Shown here: positions 7,512 through 15,759 of the stretch, piece after piece | Layout: each line of letters opens with the position of its first letter | Numbering within the stretch: the stretch's first letter is position 1 | Assembly (NCBI GenBank): GCA_015059245.1 | Contig: SVAU01000006.1 | Coordinates: 62,001-126,000 of the forward strand | Reading direction: 5' to 3' | Length of the DNA: 64,000 nt | Source: Bacillota bacterium | GTDB lineage: Bacteria; Bacillota_I; Bacilli_A; RF39; UBA660 | Program-made: the position numbers and the translations under genes | The notes under the pieces: model-generated | Databases searched by the model: none | Told to the model about the DNA's origin: nothing | The model's input: only the letters and a program-made list of their open reading frames with translations

Positions 7512-8657
7512 TTATTCGAATAAACTTCGTACCCATAATGTTGGATAACCAAGATATTTTATTCTTAAATTTACTACACCTTGGATATCTGATTGTGTTC
7601 TATATCCAAGATCCATGTTTTTGTTAGCATCACCTTTTGTATAATAGTGATACTCTCCGTTTACTTTTATTATATTATCTATTCTATGTATTGTTTGCAT
7701 TCCGTTATAATCAAAGATTATTACGTTTCCTTCTTGTAGTTCTTGAGTTGTATATTTTTCAAAAATAATAGCATCACCTTTATTTAAGGTACCTGTCATA
7801 CTTTTTGATCCTATTACCATTATACCATAATGGAACTGACATGATATTAACATTATTAATCCTGCTGTTATTATCATAAGAATTGTATTAATAATAAATT
7901 CTTTTCTTTGATCGCCGTATGATACTGCAAATTCATTTTTTGAAAATAATTTTTCTATAATCACATACATTATGTATGGATATAACATTTTTAGAAATGA
8001 TTCAAAGAATGTATATATTTGTGGTACTACAGGAATAATATATGGGAATAATGTTATTATTAGTCTATATATTATTATGCCTCTCTTATCATATCTTATT
8101 GAAACATAATTAAATAATAAGTTAGATGATAATGAAGCAAATAGTACATAACCTACTATTGTAAGTAAGTCTTCTAAGTTTTTTATATTATATGAACCAT
8201 TATATATTAATAAATCTATTATAACCATTGATATGAATGTTATGAATGGTGATAGATTTATTTTTTTTGATTTAATTGTAATTGTTAAATCTTGACATAA
8301 GAATGTTTCTCTTATGTTTTCTGTTGCTACTATGATTATTGTTAATGGAATTATTATTCTAAATAAAGTATTTATTGAAAATAATATTTTTGAATTAACT
8401 AAGTCAAAATATAATCCTGTAGCGTAATATATTCCTAAATACATAAGAGCAAGTACTATCATAATTATCATTACTTGATCTTTGTAATGGGATTTTATTT
8501 TTTTTCTTTTTAGTAGTTTGTGACATATTATTGCATATGTCGTTAGTAATATTGCTATCCCCCATCTAGCGTAAGATGTTGGGATTAGGAAAGCTAGAAG
8601 AAGGATTGGTATTAATACTAATTCTAATACGTAAGATTTTACTTTATCAGTCTTCAT
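7512..8657 (-). CDS. sipW: SipW-type (ER-type) signal peptidase I with N-terminal multi-pass domain
   Basis: A 381-residue membrane protein. Residues 1-260 form about seven transmembrane helices, absent from ordinary SipW (about 190 residues). The C-terminal peptidase domain has the Ser box GSKSMTGTLNKGD (nucleophile Ser near 286). It has TIHRI with His near 324, where bacterial Lys-type enzymes have Lys, and TKGDANKNMD with Asp near 343. The Ser-His-Asp set is the ER/archaeal type, as in SipW of Bacillus, which matures TasA and TapA. Flanking genes on both sides encode proteins with matching signal sequences, so these are the likely substrates. The gene symbol is by type, not proven orthology. 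What the extra membrane domain does is unknown. Confidence 0.85.
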   Translation of the reverse strand: MKTDKVKSYVLELVLIPILLLAFLIPTSYARWGIAILLTTYAIICHKLLKRKKIKSHYKDQVMIIMIVLALMYLGIYYATGLYFDLVNSKILFSINTLFRIIIPLTIIIVATENIRETFLCQDLTITIKSKKINLSPFITFISMVIIDLLIYNGSYNIKNLEDLLTIVGYVLFASLSSNLLFNYVSIRYDKRGIIIYRLIITLFPYIIPVVPQIYTFFESFLKMLYPYIMYVIIEKLFSKNEFAVSYGDQRKEFIINTILMIITAGLIMLISCQFHYGIMVIGSKSMTGTLNKGDAIIFEKYTTQELQEGNVIIFDYNGMQTIHRIDNIIKVNGEYHYYTKGDANKNMDLGYRTQSDIQGVVNLRIKYLGYPTLWVRSLFE

Positions 8658-8686
8658 GGCTATCCTTTCTATTTATTTTTATTTTA

Positions 8687-9214
8687 CTATGCTGGGCAGT
8701 TAATACCAGCTACTGTTGGGTCTTTTGGTGTTGCATTTAGTTTTAATGTAATATTTGTTGAACTATCAGCAGCATCTACTGGAGTTTTTTTCATTGTAAC
8801 TCTAACTGTAACAACAGTTTGTGCTGATTTATTTTTACATACATAACCGTTTGAATCTATATCAGCAGTTACGTCAAAATAATCTGAATTAGAGTTTGTT
8901 AAACTTTCTTGAGTTAATAGACCTACTACGTCAGTTTCAGCGTTTTCTACATAGTATGTAGCTGTTACTGTTTCATTTAATGTTAAATCTTTTACTGTAA
9001 TAGTTGCATCTAGTGAACCAGCTGTTGCTTTTGCTGTTACTTTTGAACTAGATCCTTGTGCTTCTCCTGTAAAATATACATCTAGATTTTCTGATGCAGC
9101 TCCTGCTGTACCTGTTACTGTTAAACTAATTGAATTAACTACTGCATAACCTACACCTAATAGGAATGATAATGCAAATAGTATTACTAATAAATAATTA
9201 CTTTTCTTTTTCAT
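8687..9214 (-). CDS. Small SipW-dependent-type exported protein
   Basis: A 175-residue exported protein. The N-terminus has a KKK start, a hydrophobic core ending FLLGVGYAVVNSISL, then TVTGTAGA where cleavage is expected. The mature part is a beta-sandwich-like, Thr/Ala/Ser-rich domain with VKDLTLNETVTATYYVEN. A nearly identical segment (VKNLKLNETVAATYTVQN) occurs in the next gene, so the two are paralogues. It has two Cys in the mature part (VCKNKS and GINCPA near the end), a possible disulfide. It resembles camelysin/TasA family proteins in size and signal type; a matrix or fibre subunit is inferred. It sits 30 bases before the signal peptidase gene, its probable processing enzyme. Confidence 0.72.
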   Translation of the reverse strand: MKKKSNYLLVILFALSFLLGVGYAVVNSISLTVTGTAGAASENLDVYFTGEAQGSSSKVTAKATAGSLDATITVKDLTLNETVTATYYVENAETDVVGLLTQESLTNSNSDYFDVTADIDSNGYVCKNKSAQTVVTVRVTMKKTPVDAADSSTNITLKLNATPKDPTVAGINCPA

Positions 9215-9262
9215 AATATCTCCTCTTTTCTTTATATTTATTTTATAAAGTTTAACTCCTTT

Positions 9263-9769
9263 CTATTTATTATTAATTGGTGTTGCATTAAATGTTATTG
9301 TTATTTGTGCTTCACTTTGTTCTTTAGTTAGTGGTGTTTTAATTAATGTAACACTTATTTTGATATCAAGTTCACCATTTTTGGCTTGTACAATATCATT
9401 TTCTTTTAAGTTAGTAGTTACTTTAAAATATTCTGGATTACTATTTACGATGCTTGTTGTAACTAAGTTAGCATGGACATCTAGTTCCTTATTTTGAACT
9501 GTATATGTTGCTGCTACTGTTTCATTTAATTTTAAGTTTTTTACTTCTAAGCTGGCAGATAGGTCTTCGTCTTCTTTTTTTGTTGCTACTACTTTCTCTG
9601 GGTTTGTAACTATTGTTTCTTCTTTAAATATTACTTCTAGTTCTTGTGTTTTGGATGTTCCTGTTCCTGTTATATTTAATGTAACAGAGTTAACTAAGGC
9701 ATATCCAACACCCAAGAAAAATACAACTAGCATTATTATCATTGCAAATCTTGTTTTTGATTTATCCAT
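9263..9769 (-). CDS. Small SipW-dependent-type exported protein, first gene of the locus
   Basis: A 168-residue paralogue of the protein at 8687. The signal is VVFFLGVGYALVNSVTLNITG with a Lys-containing start. The mature domain has the shared VKNLKLNETVAATYTVQN segment and STxVNSNPEYFKVTTNL, like SLTNSNSDYFDVTAD in the paralogue. It has no Cys in the mature part, unlike its paralogue. It is the first gene of the five-gene operon 9769 to 5250 and lies 32 bases after an extended -10 promoter (9802-9810). It is a likely major subunit of an extracellular fibre or matrix, by analogy with TasA and camelysin; sequence similarity to those is only in the signal type and general fold. Confidence 0.72.
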   Translation of the reverse strand: MDKSKTRFAMIIMLVVFFLGVGYALVNSVTLNITGTGTSKTQELEVIFKEETIVTNPEKVVATKKEDEDLSASLEVKNLKLNETVAATYTVQNKELDVHANLVTTSIVNSNPEYFKVTTNLKENDIVQAKNGELDIKISVTLIKTPLTKEQSEAQITITFNATPINNK

Positions 9770-9801
9770 AATATGACCTACTATCTTATTATTACTATTT
9801 T

Positions 9802-9810
9802 AGTATAACA
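9802..9810 (-). promoter_or_regulatory. Extended -10 promoter of the SipW locus
   Basis: TGTTATACT on the minus strand, about 30 bases before the first ATG of the operon. No convincing -35 hexamer was found. Confidence 0.5.
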
Positions 9811-9860
9811 CTTATACTGAAAAATGTATAGAATTTTGTTCTATTTTTTTGCATAAAAAA

Positions 9861-9880
9861 AGAGCTTATTATTAAGCTCT
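9861..9880 (-). terminator. Terminator after efp
   Basis: An 8-bp stem (9861-9868 with 9873-9880) with loop TTAT, followed on the minus strand by a T7 run. It overlaps the efp stop codon. Confidence 0.8.
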
Positions 9881-10438
9881 ACTTGAATATTTTCCGTCTT
9901 CTGTAGAAACGATTATTCTTTCACCTTCAGTGATGAATAATGGAACTTTAACAACAAGACCATTTTCTAATGTTGCATCTTTTTGTGCATTATTAGTTGT
10001 GTTACCTTTAACTGCTTCAGTAGTTTCAGTAACAACGTATTCAACTTTTTCTGGTAATGTAATACCAATTATTTCTCCTTGATAGAAAGCTATTTGTACT
10101 TCCATATTTTCAAGTAAGAATTTCTTTTCTTCTACTAATTTATCTTCAGTAATTTCAGTTTGTTCATATGTTTCATTATCCATGAATACATAACCTGTTC
10201 CACTGTTATATAGATAAGCCATTTTTTTCTTTTCAACATGAGCTTTTTCTACTTTAACACTACTGTTAATAGTTTCTTCAATAGTAGCACCAGTTCTTAA
10301 GTTACGCATTTTAACTTTCATGAAAGCAGCACCCTTACCTGGTTTAACATGTAAGAAGCTTTGAATTAAATATAACTTACCATCATAGATGATTGTCATA
10401 CCATTTTTTATATCATTAATATTAATTAATCCGTTCAT
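9872..10438 (-). CDS. efp: Translation elongation factor P
   Basis: A 188-residue EF-P that relieves ribosome stalling at polyproline stretches. The N-terminal KOW-like domain has NGMTIIYDGKLYLI and the loop HVKPGKGAAF, with the Lys that carries the modification in many species. OB domains follow, with LENGLVVKVPLFITEGERI near the C-terminus, as in the family. The usual length is about 185, so it is complete. A natural client pool exists here: many proteins in the window carry Pro-rich linkers, including a (PA)6 run at 12.9-13.5 kb. It follows rpmG by 18 bases and is last in a pbp-rpmG-efp run ending in a strong terminator. The start is supported by the SD GAGGGTG. Confidence 0.95.
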   Translation of the reverse strand: MNGLININDIKNGMTIIYDGKLYLIQSFLHVKPGKGAAFMKVKMRNLRTGATIEETINSSVKVEKAHVEKKKMAYLYNSGTGYVFMDNETYEQTEITEDKLVEEKKFLLENMEVQIAFYQGEIIGITLPEKVEYVVTETTEAVKGNTTNNAQKDATLENGLVVKVPLFITEGERIIVSTEDGKYSSRA

Positions 10439-10456
10439 TAATTACACCCTCTTACA

Positions 10457-10621
10457 CTATTTTTTTTCTTTATGAACAGTTTGTTTATTACACCATTTAC
10501 AAAATTTATTAAGTTCTAATTTTTCAGTTGTATTCTTTTTATTTTTAACTGTAACATAGTTTTCATGTTTACATTCTGTACAAACTAGAGCTATATTAGG
10601 TCTATTTTCATTTTTTGCCAT
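10457..10621 (-). CDS. rpmG: 50S ribosomal protein L33
   Basis: A 54-residue protein read directly from the minus strand. It starts [14 protein letters not shown] and has two Cys pairs, CTEC near residue 14 and CKWC near 43, so it is the zinc-binding form of L33. [20 protein letters not shown] is the family's core. A strong SD, GGAGGG, lies 8 bases before the ATG. It sits between a PBP gene and efp; the usual secE-nusG neighbours are absent. Confidence 0.93.
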   Translation of the reverse strand: MAKNENRPNIALVCTECKHENYVTVKNKKNTTEKLELNKFCKWCNKQTVHKEKK

Positions 10622-10668
10622 AGTACTGCCCTCCTTTTTTAATCCGTTCCTATTGTATCACATATTTT

Positions 10669-12543
10669 TTAATTTTCAAATAGTAATTTAGTAACTTCTT
10701 TAGAAATATAGCGGTTTATTGGGGCTGTATAAGGGGTTTTTGCTTCTTCATATGATACATTTGGGGTAATTACTACTACTGAGTACTTAGGATTGTCATA
10801 TGGAGCGTACATTACGTATGATTGGTTTATAGTAGTTATATCTTTGTTATATATTACTTGTGATGTACCTGTTTTACCTGCTGGTTTATATTTTAGATTA
10901 GTATATCCATACCCTGTACCTAGTAATACTTCTTGAAATCCCTTATCTATTCTTTCAAAGTTTGATTCTACTTTATTTAATAAATTTGGTTGGTATGTAT
11001 ATATTGTTTCTTTGTTATTTTTTATAGATGATAGGTAGTGTAATGAATATCTATTGCCTTTTGTAGCTATTGTGTTTATGTAATTTGTTAGTTGCATGGG
11101 AGTATATGTATCGTATTGACCTATACTATAGTTTAATAATAAGTCTGCTGATATTATATTTCCTTTAATACCTGTTGATTCGTTTTCTAAGTCTATACCT
11201 GTACTTGATCCTAAACCAAATGATTTAAATGTGTTTCGATATATATCGAAGTGTTTATCTGTTACGTTTAGTTTCATATTATACTTATATTTTTGTCCTA
11301 CTAGTTTTATTACAGTTTGGAATTGATATGAGTTAGAAGATGTTCTTAGAGCTTTTATATCGTCTATGTAACCATTATATTTATATGAGCATTTTTCTGG
11401 TACTAAGTATAACTTAATACACATATCTTTTCTTTTTTTATTGTCTATTAAGTTATTTTGATAACCTACAGTATGTGATGCTCCTTTTACTACTGATCCT
11501 ACTGTGAAGGAGTTAGTTATTAGATTAGTTGATATATCATAATATGTATCTTTTACTTTCATAAGAGCGTTACTTGATATTATTTCTCCAGTATTAGGAT
11601 TACTTACTATTACATATGCTGAATTAAAGTATTTGGTGTTTTTTAGTTTTTTTGATTTATCTATGTTATCTTTTATTATTTTATTTATTTTTTGTTGTAG
11701 TTCTATATCTATAGTTAAATATATATCATTACCTGGTATTGATTCTTTTATTTTTGTTAATGAATTATCTTTGTTTACTATGTATTTTGCTGGTGTTCCT
11801 CTTAAGTATTCATCGTATTCTTTTTCTAGGTAACTTAGACCTACTTTATCGTTTATGTTGTAACCTTTAGCTAAGTAATAGTCTTTATTTTCTTTTGTGA
11901 TATTGCCTACAGTACCATATATATCGTTTAATGTATCATATAGATATTTTCTTTTTATTGTGTGTTCACAGGTAAGTCCTGGTATATTTTTACTATTTAT
12001 AGATGCACATATTTCGTTTGATACGTCTTCTTGTATTATTTTATTATCGTAGTAGTATCCCTCTGTTAATAAGTTATGTATTGTTATTATTTTTTGTTGT
12101 TCTAAAGTATAAGTAGGAACTATTCTACTTAGTTTTATTCTTTCTATTTCTTGTAAAGTAAGTTTTCTTCTTTCGTATAGATTTTGTTCTTCTTTAGTTA
12201 ATAAGTTACTAGTGTCTTCATATTTAAGATAGTATTGTTTTTGTTCTTCTATGGTAGAAGGTGTTACTTCTATTATGTTGTTTAACATAGTTGATATTTC
12301 TAATATATTAGAGTTATTTATTTGACGGAATACTATTGTGTTTATACCAATATTATCTACTAGTACTTTACCATTTCTATCTAATATACGACCTCTTGGT
12401 GTATTTATTCCATTTATTATTTTATTTGTTTTAGATAGATATAAATCATAATAGTAGTTATGTTTATATACTGATAAGTATATGTATCTAGATGAAGTTA
12501 TTATAGTTAGTATTATTATGATAGATATGTATATTTTTTTCAT
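10669..12543 (-). CDS. Class B penicillin-binding protein (peptidoglycan transpeptidase)
   Basis: About 624 residues with one N-terminal transmembrane helix (residues 3-22). The pedestal begins with RGRILDRNGKVLVDN, typical of class B PBPs. The transpeptidase motifs are GSVVKGAS (SxxK with the acylated Ser), SSN in RTSSNSYQFQ, and KTGTS. It cross-links stem peptides outside the membrane, in the elongation (PBP2-like) or division/sporulation (SpoVD-like) machinery; the sequence does not decide which, since no PASTA domain is seen. The start at 12543 is chosen because AGGTGAT lies 4 bases before it. The upstream ATG at 12585 has no SD. It is divergent from the small gene at 12606. Confidence 0.88.
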   Translation of the reverse strand: MKKIYISIIIILTIITSSRYIYLSVYKHNYYYDLYLSKTNKIINGINTPRGRILDRNGKVLVDNIGINTIVFRQINNSNILEISTMLNNIIEVTPSTIEEQKQYYLKYEDTSNLLTKEEQNLYERRKLTLQEIERIKLSRIVPTYTLEQQKIITIHNLLTEGYYYDNKIIQEDVSNEICASINSKNIPGLTCEHTIKRKYLYDTLNDIYGTVGNITKENKDYYLAKGYNINDKVGLSYLEKEYDEYLRGTPAKYIVNKDNSLTKIKESIPGNDIYLTIDIELQQKINKIIKDNIDKSKKLKNTKYFNSAYVIVSNPNTGEIISSNALMKVKDTYYDISTNLITNSFTVGSVVKGASHTVGYQNNLIDNKKRKDMCIKLYLVPEKCSYKYNGYIDDIKALRTSSNSYQFQTVIKLVGQKYKYNMKLNVTDKHFDIYRNTFKSFGLGSSTGIDLENESTGIKGNIISADLLLNYSIGQYDTYTPMQLTNYINTIATKGNRYSLHYLSSIKNNKETIYTYQPNLLNKVESNFERIDKGFQEVLLGTGYGYTNLKYKPAGKTGTSQVIYNKDITTINQSYVMYAPYDNPKYSVVVITPNVSYEEAKTPYTAPINRYISKEVTKLLFEN

Positions 12544-12605
12544 ATTATCACCTATTATTAGTATTAGAATTTGTAGTTTATTCATACTATTTATTAGGTG
12601 ATTTT

Positions 12606-12866
12606 ATGTATTTTATAGTTAAAAGATATGTTGATAATATGAGTATTCATGATTTAAATAATATGGCTATATCTAAAGGGATTGGTTTATCTAAAGTAGA
12701 ATTGGAATTTTCTTACGAATTTATAAAGAAGAATTGGATGAATGTTTTAAGTAATAAGGGTTTGTTTGATATAGATAAATATAAGAGTAAGTATAGTGAA
12801 GAAAATTTTAATAAGATTAAGAGTTTATATAAAGAGTTGTTGTTAAAATATGGGATGTATTTGTAA
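12606..12866 (+). CDS. Small DUF2624/YqfT-like protein
   Basis: An 86-residue, helical, soluble protein with no Cys and no signal. The layout (VDNMSIHDLNNMAISKGIGLS, then a helix with NWMNVLSNKGLFDI, then a final helix of Lys/Glu/Leu) resembles the DUF2624 family (Bacillus YqfT), which is small and uncharacterised. In Bacillus, yqfT lies beside the endonuclease IV gene; here nfo is 19 kb away. SD: TTAGGTGAT, 5 bases before the ATG. It is one of only three plus-strand genes in the window and ends in a bidirectional terminator. The family assignment comes from pattern memory and is tentative. Confidence 0.6.
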   Translation: MYFIVKRYVDNMSIHDLNNMAISKGIGLSKVELEFSYEFIKKNWMNVLSNKGLFDIDKYKSKYSEENFNKIKSLYKELLLKYGMYL

Positions 12867-12872
12867 ATAAAA

Positions 12873-12894
12873 AAGATACACTTTTGTGTATCTT
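12873..12894. terminator. Bidirectional terminator between convergent genes
   Basis: A 9-bp perfect stem (12873-12881 with 12886-12894), loop TTTT, between the plus-strand small gene and the minus-strand receiver gene. The T-tract is weak on both sides. Confidence 0.7.
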
Positions 12895-13492
12895 ATTTAC
12901 TGTATCTAGCTATTTTATCTTTGATGATGTCACTATCAAATGGTTTTTTGATCATATCTACTACACCATAGTCGAAAGCTTTTTCTATACTTTCTTTGCT
13001 AGTGTCACCACTTATGATTATTACTGGAATATCAACGTTGTACTTTTGAATATGTTCTAAAACAAAGAATCCATCTGCTTTTGGCATTACTAAATCTAAT
13101 AAAATAATGTTTAAGTTATTTAGATTTTGTTGTATTTTTTCAATAGCATCATTTCCGTCTACTGCCATAGTAATATTATAATCATTTATAAATATTCTTT
13201 CTAAGTAGTTACGAATCATACTAGAATCGTCAACAATAAGAATTGATTTCATGTTTGCTTCTGTTAATGTATCTGGTTCTTCTACTACTTCTAGTGTTTC
13301 GATTGGAGTAGATGCTGGTGCAGGAGCTGGTGCTGGTGCAGGTGCTGGATTATTAGATTGTTGTTCGTATTCAGCAAACATTGCGTTGATATTGTTTTTT
13401 AGTATCTTCATTTGCAATTGTGCATCTTCATTAGAATTAGCTAATGATTTATTAATTGTTTCATTAATTTTGTCTAATAATTCTTTATTCAT
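12893..13492 (-). CDS. Free-standing receiver (CheY-like) response regulator with Pro-Ala linker
   Basis: A 199-residue protein. Residues 1-48 are helical, and about 49-61 form a (PA)n linker. Residues about 80-199 form a receiver domain: SILIVDDSSMIR with the acidic pair, LDLVMPKADG with the phospho-acceptor Asp, the VIIISGDTS switch Thr/Ser, and IKKPFD with the conserved Lys. There is no DNA-binding, GGDEF or enzymatic output domain. It starts 2 bases after the stop of the hybrid kinase at 13495, and its SD GGAGAA lies inside that gene's last codons, so the two are tightly coupled. It is the likely terminal or intermediate phospho-acceptor of the kinase array. Confidence 0.88.
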   Translation of the reverse strand: MNKELLDKINETINKSLANSNEDAQLQMKILKNNINAMFAEYEQQSNNPAPAPAPAPAPASTPIETLEVVEEPDTLTEANMKSILIVDDSSMIRNYLERIFINDYNITMAVDGNDAIEKIQQNLNNLNIILLDLVMPKADGFFVLEHIQKYNVDIPVIIISGDTSKESIEKAFDYGVVDMIKKPFDSDIIKDKIARYSK

Positions 13493-13494
13493 AT

Positions 13495-15744
13495 CTATTC
13501 TCCTAAATATCTTTTTACAACTTCGTAAACACGATTTGCTTCATTTTTTAGTTCATCAAATTTTTCGTTTACTAATGCTTGATTGTTTTCTTTTCCAGCT
13601 AGTTCATGTTCGTAGGCGATGTCACCTAATTCGTTACATCCTACGTATCTTGCTTCTGTTTTAAGAGCATGTGCTAATATAGCATAATCTTCCATATTAT
13701 TGGAATCCTTGAAATTAGTTAAGTCAGTAATTTTATTTTGTAATTCATTATAGAATTCTTCTAATGTTATGTTATACATTTCCATGTCTTTTAATAATTC
13801 TAAACCAGCTTTAACATTGATTCTATTTTCTTCTAATAGTTCTACGTTGTTTTTATCATTTGTTGTTGGTTTCTCTTCTATTATAACATTATTTCCTTCT
13901 GATTCTTTTAAAAACTTTCTTAACATGTAATATAGTTCTTCTTCAACTATTGGTTTTGCAAGACAATCATCAAATCCTTCTTTGATGTATTTTTCTTCCA
14001 TACCTGATATTACGTCAGCTGTAAGTGCTACTACTGGCATTTTGAATCCTACTATATTTTTTAAGTTTTCTAATGTTTCAATACCATTCATTTTTGGCAT
14101 CATTATATCCATGAATATTAGGTCGTATACTTTTCCATCTAGTACTTTATCAATACTTTCTGAACCAGATTGTACTGTTTCTACGCTAATGTTGTATTCT
14201 CTTAGTAAACGTTCTGCAACCTTAAGATTGATTTTATTGTCGTCTACTACTAATACTTTAGATCCTGATGCATTGAATGCTTTAATTTGTTTATCTTCGA
14301 CAACTTCTGTTTGATCTTCTTTATGGATTATTTTTTGATTTAATGTAATTATGAAAGTTGAACCTTCACCATATGTACTTTTTACATTTATTTCTCCACC
14401 CATTAATTCAACTAAACTTTTTGTTATTGCCATACCTAATCCAGTACCTTCGACATTAACATTCTTTTCCATATCGAATCTTTGGTATTTAGTAAATAAG
14501 TGTTCAATATCTTCTTTTGTCATACCCATTCCAGTATCCTGTACTGATATAGTAAGTTTACAAATGTCATTTACTGTATCATTATCTGCTTTTATTTGGA
14601 ATAGGATTCTTCCTTCTTGAGTATATTTAACGGCGTTAGTTAGTAAGTTTATTGTAACTTGTTTAACACGCATATTATCTCCATATAGCATTGGAGGTAG
14701 GTTTTCATCTACTAGTATTTTGAAGTCTATTGGTTTACTTCCAATTCTTGCATTGATTAAACTTGTAATTTCACTAACCATTTTTTTAGTGCTGTATTCA
14801 TTTTCAACAATTTCAATTTTATTTGCTTCGATTTTAGAAATATCTAGAATACCATTTACTATTTCTAATAGTGTATTTGATGCCATTAAGATATCTTGTA
14901 CTTCTTCTTTTGCTGTACCTGATATATCTTCTTTAGCTAATGCTTGACCAAATCCTACGATAGCATTTAGTGGTGTTCTAATTTCATGAGACATACTTGA
15001 TAGGAAGTCTGTCTTAGCTTTGTTTGCTTCTTCTGCAGTATCTCTTGCTTCATGTAATTTAGTAATAAGTCTTGCATCTGGGTTTTCCATTGTAAAGAAC
15101 ATTATTGCTGTTATATAAGCAGCTACTGGTGTAACTAATGATAATTCTGGGAATACAAATTGTAGTGTTATTGTAGCAACACCTACTGTGAAGAATATAT
15201 ATATTGGAATAAATTTAGTTTGTTTAAGGTTTTTTCTTACTTGGAATAATCTTATTATCCATGTAACTACTCCTACTCCAGTAGCAGCGTATGCTATTAT
15301 CATTGCTGGTCCATCATAGTACCAAGTATTACCTGTTATAAAAATATCTAATGGTACTAATAACATCCATATATCTAATATTATAATCGCTACTATAGTA
15401 AGTATAAATTTTTTTATAAAGAATTGTTTGTGGGGATGTTCTTTAAATTCTATAGGTCCAGCTGATTTATTACTTGTAATACAATATACATAGTAACTAA
15501 ATAAGTATACCCATGTTACAAGTCCCCATAAGAATACTTTAATTAAGTACTCTGTCCATTTTGTAATTGGGAAATATAATGCAAATATTGTACTTAGTAT
15601 ATCTAAAACTATAGTTACTATCATTGTTATGATTATTAATCTAAAGATTATGTTTTCTAATGAATTAATTTTTTTCTTACGAAAGTATTCGATGAGGATT
15701 ATTGTTAAGAATAAAAATGCTGATATTTGTAAATATGTATTCAT
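13495..15744 (-). CDS. Hybrid sensor histidine kinase, A-type, pair 4 (with HPt)
   Basis: 749 residues. Residues 1-220 hold about seven transmembrane helices and end with the ENPD motif; a short coiled coil follows. The HisKA dimerisation domain has SHEIRTPLNA (His near 253). The ATPase domain has the N-box NLLTNAVKYT, DTGMGM and GTGLGMAITK. The receiver (about 490-610) has VVDDNKIN, MDIMMPKMNG, VALTAD and KPI. The C-terminal HPt domain has AHALKTEARYVG (His near 692). All phosphorelay residues are present. The ligand is unknown. It starts 15 bases after its B-type partner and is followed at once by the receiver-only gene. SD: AAAGGTGGGA. Confidence 0.92.
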   Translation of the reverse strand: MNTYLQISAFLFLTIILIEYFRKKKINSLENIIFRLIIITMIVTIVLDILSTIFALYFPITKWTEYLIKVFLWGLVTWVYLFSYYVYCITSNKSAGPIEFKEHPHKQFFIKKFILTIVAIIILDIWMLLVPLDIFITGNTWYYDGPAMIIAYAATGVGVVTWIIRLFQVRKNLKQTKFIPIYIFFTVGVATITLQFVFPELSLVTPVAAYITAIMFFTMENPDARLITKLHEARDTAEEANKAKTDFLSSMSHEIRTPLNAIVGFGQALAKEDISGTAKEEVQDILMASNTLLEIVNGILDISKIEANKIEIVENEYSTKKMVSEITSLINARIGSKPIDFKILVDENLPPMLYGDNMRVKQVTINLLTNAVKYTQEGRILFQIKADNDTVNDICKLTISVQDTGMGMTKEDIEHLFTKYQRFDMEKNVNVEGTGLGMAITKSLVELMGGEINVKSTYGEGSTFIITLNQKIIHKEDQTEVVEDKQIKAFNASGSKVLVVDDNKINLKVAERLLREYNISVETVQSGSESIDKVLDGKVYDLIFMDIMMPKMNGIETLENLKNIVGFKMPVVALTADVISGMEEKYIKEGFDDCLAKPIVEEELYYMLRKFLKESEGNNVIIEEKPTTNDKNNVELLEENRINVKAGLELLKDMEMYNITLEEFYNELQNKITDLTNFKDSNNMEDYAILAHALKTEARYVGCNELGDIAYEHELAGKENNQALVNEKFDELKNEANRVYEVVKRYLGE

Positions 15745-15759
15745 AAATTTCCCACCTTT

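Noticed and set aside
12544..12585. Upstream ATG of the penicillin-binding protein
   Set aside because: No SD precedes it, while AGGTGAT lies 4 bases before the ATG at 12543, and the signal-anchor helix starts there.
13251..13664. Plus-strand frame with a (GA)n run
   Set aside because: It is the reverse strand of the Pro-Ala linker of the receiver protein and runs into the kinase gene.
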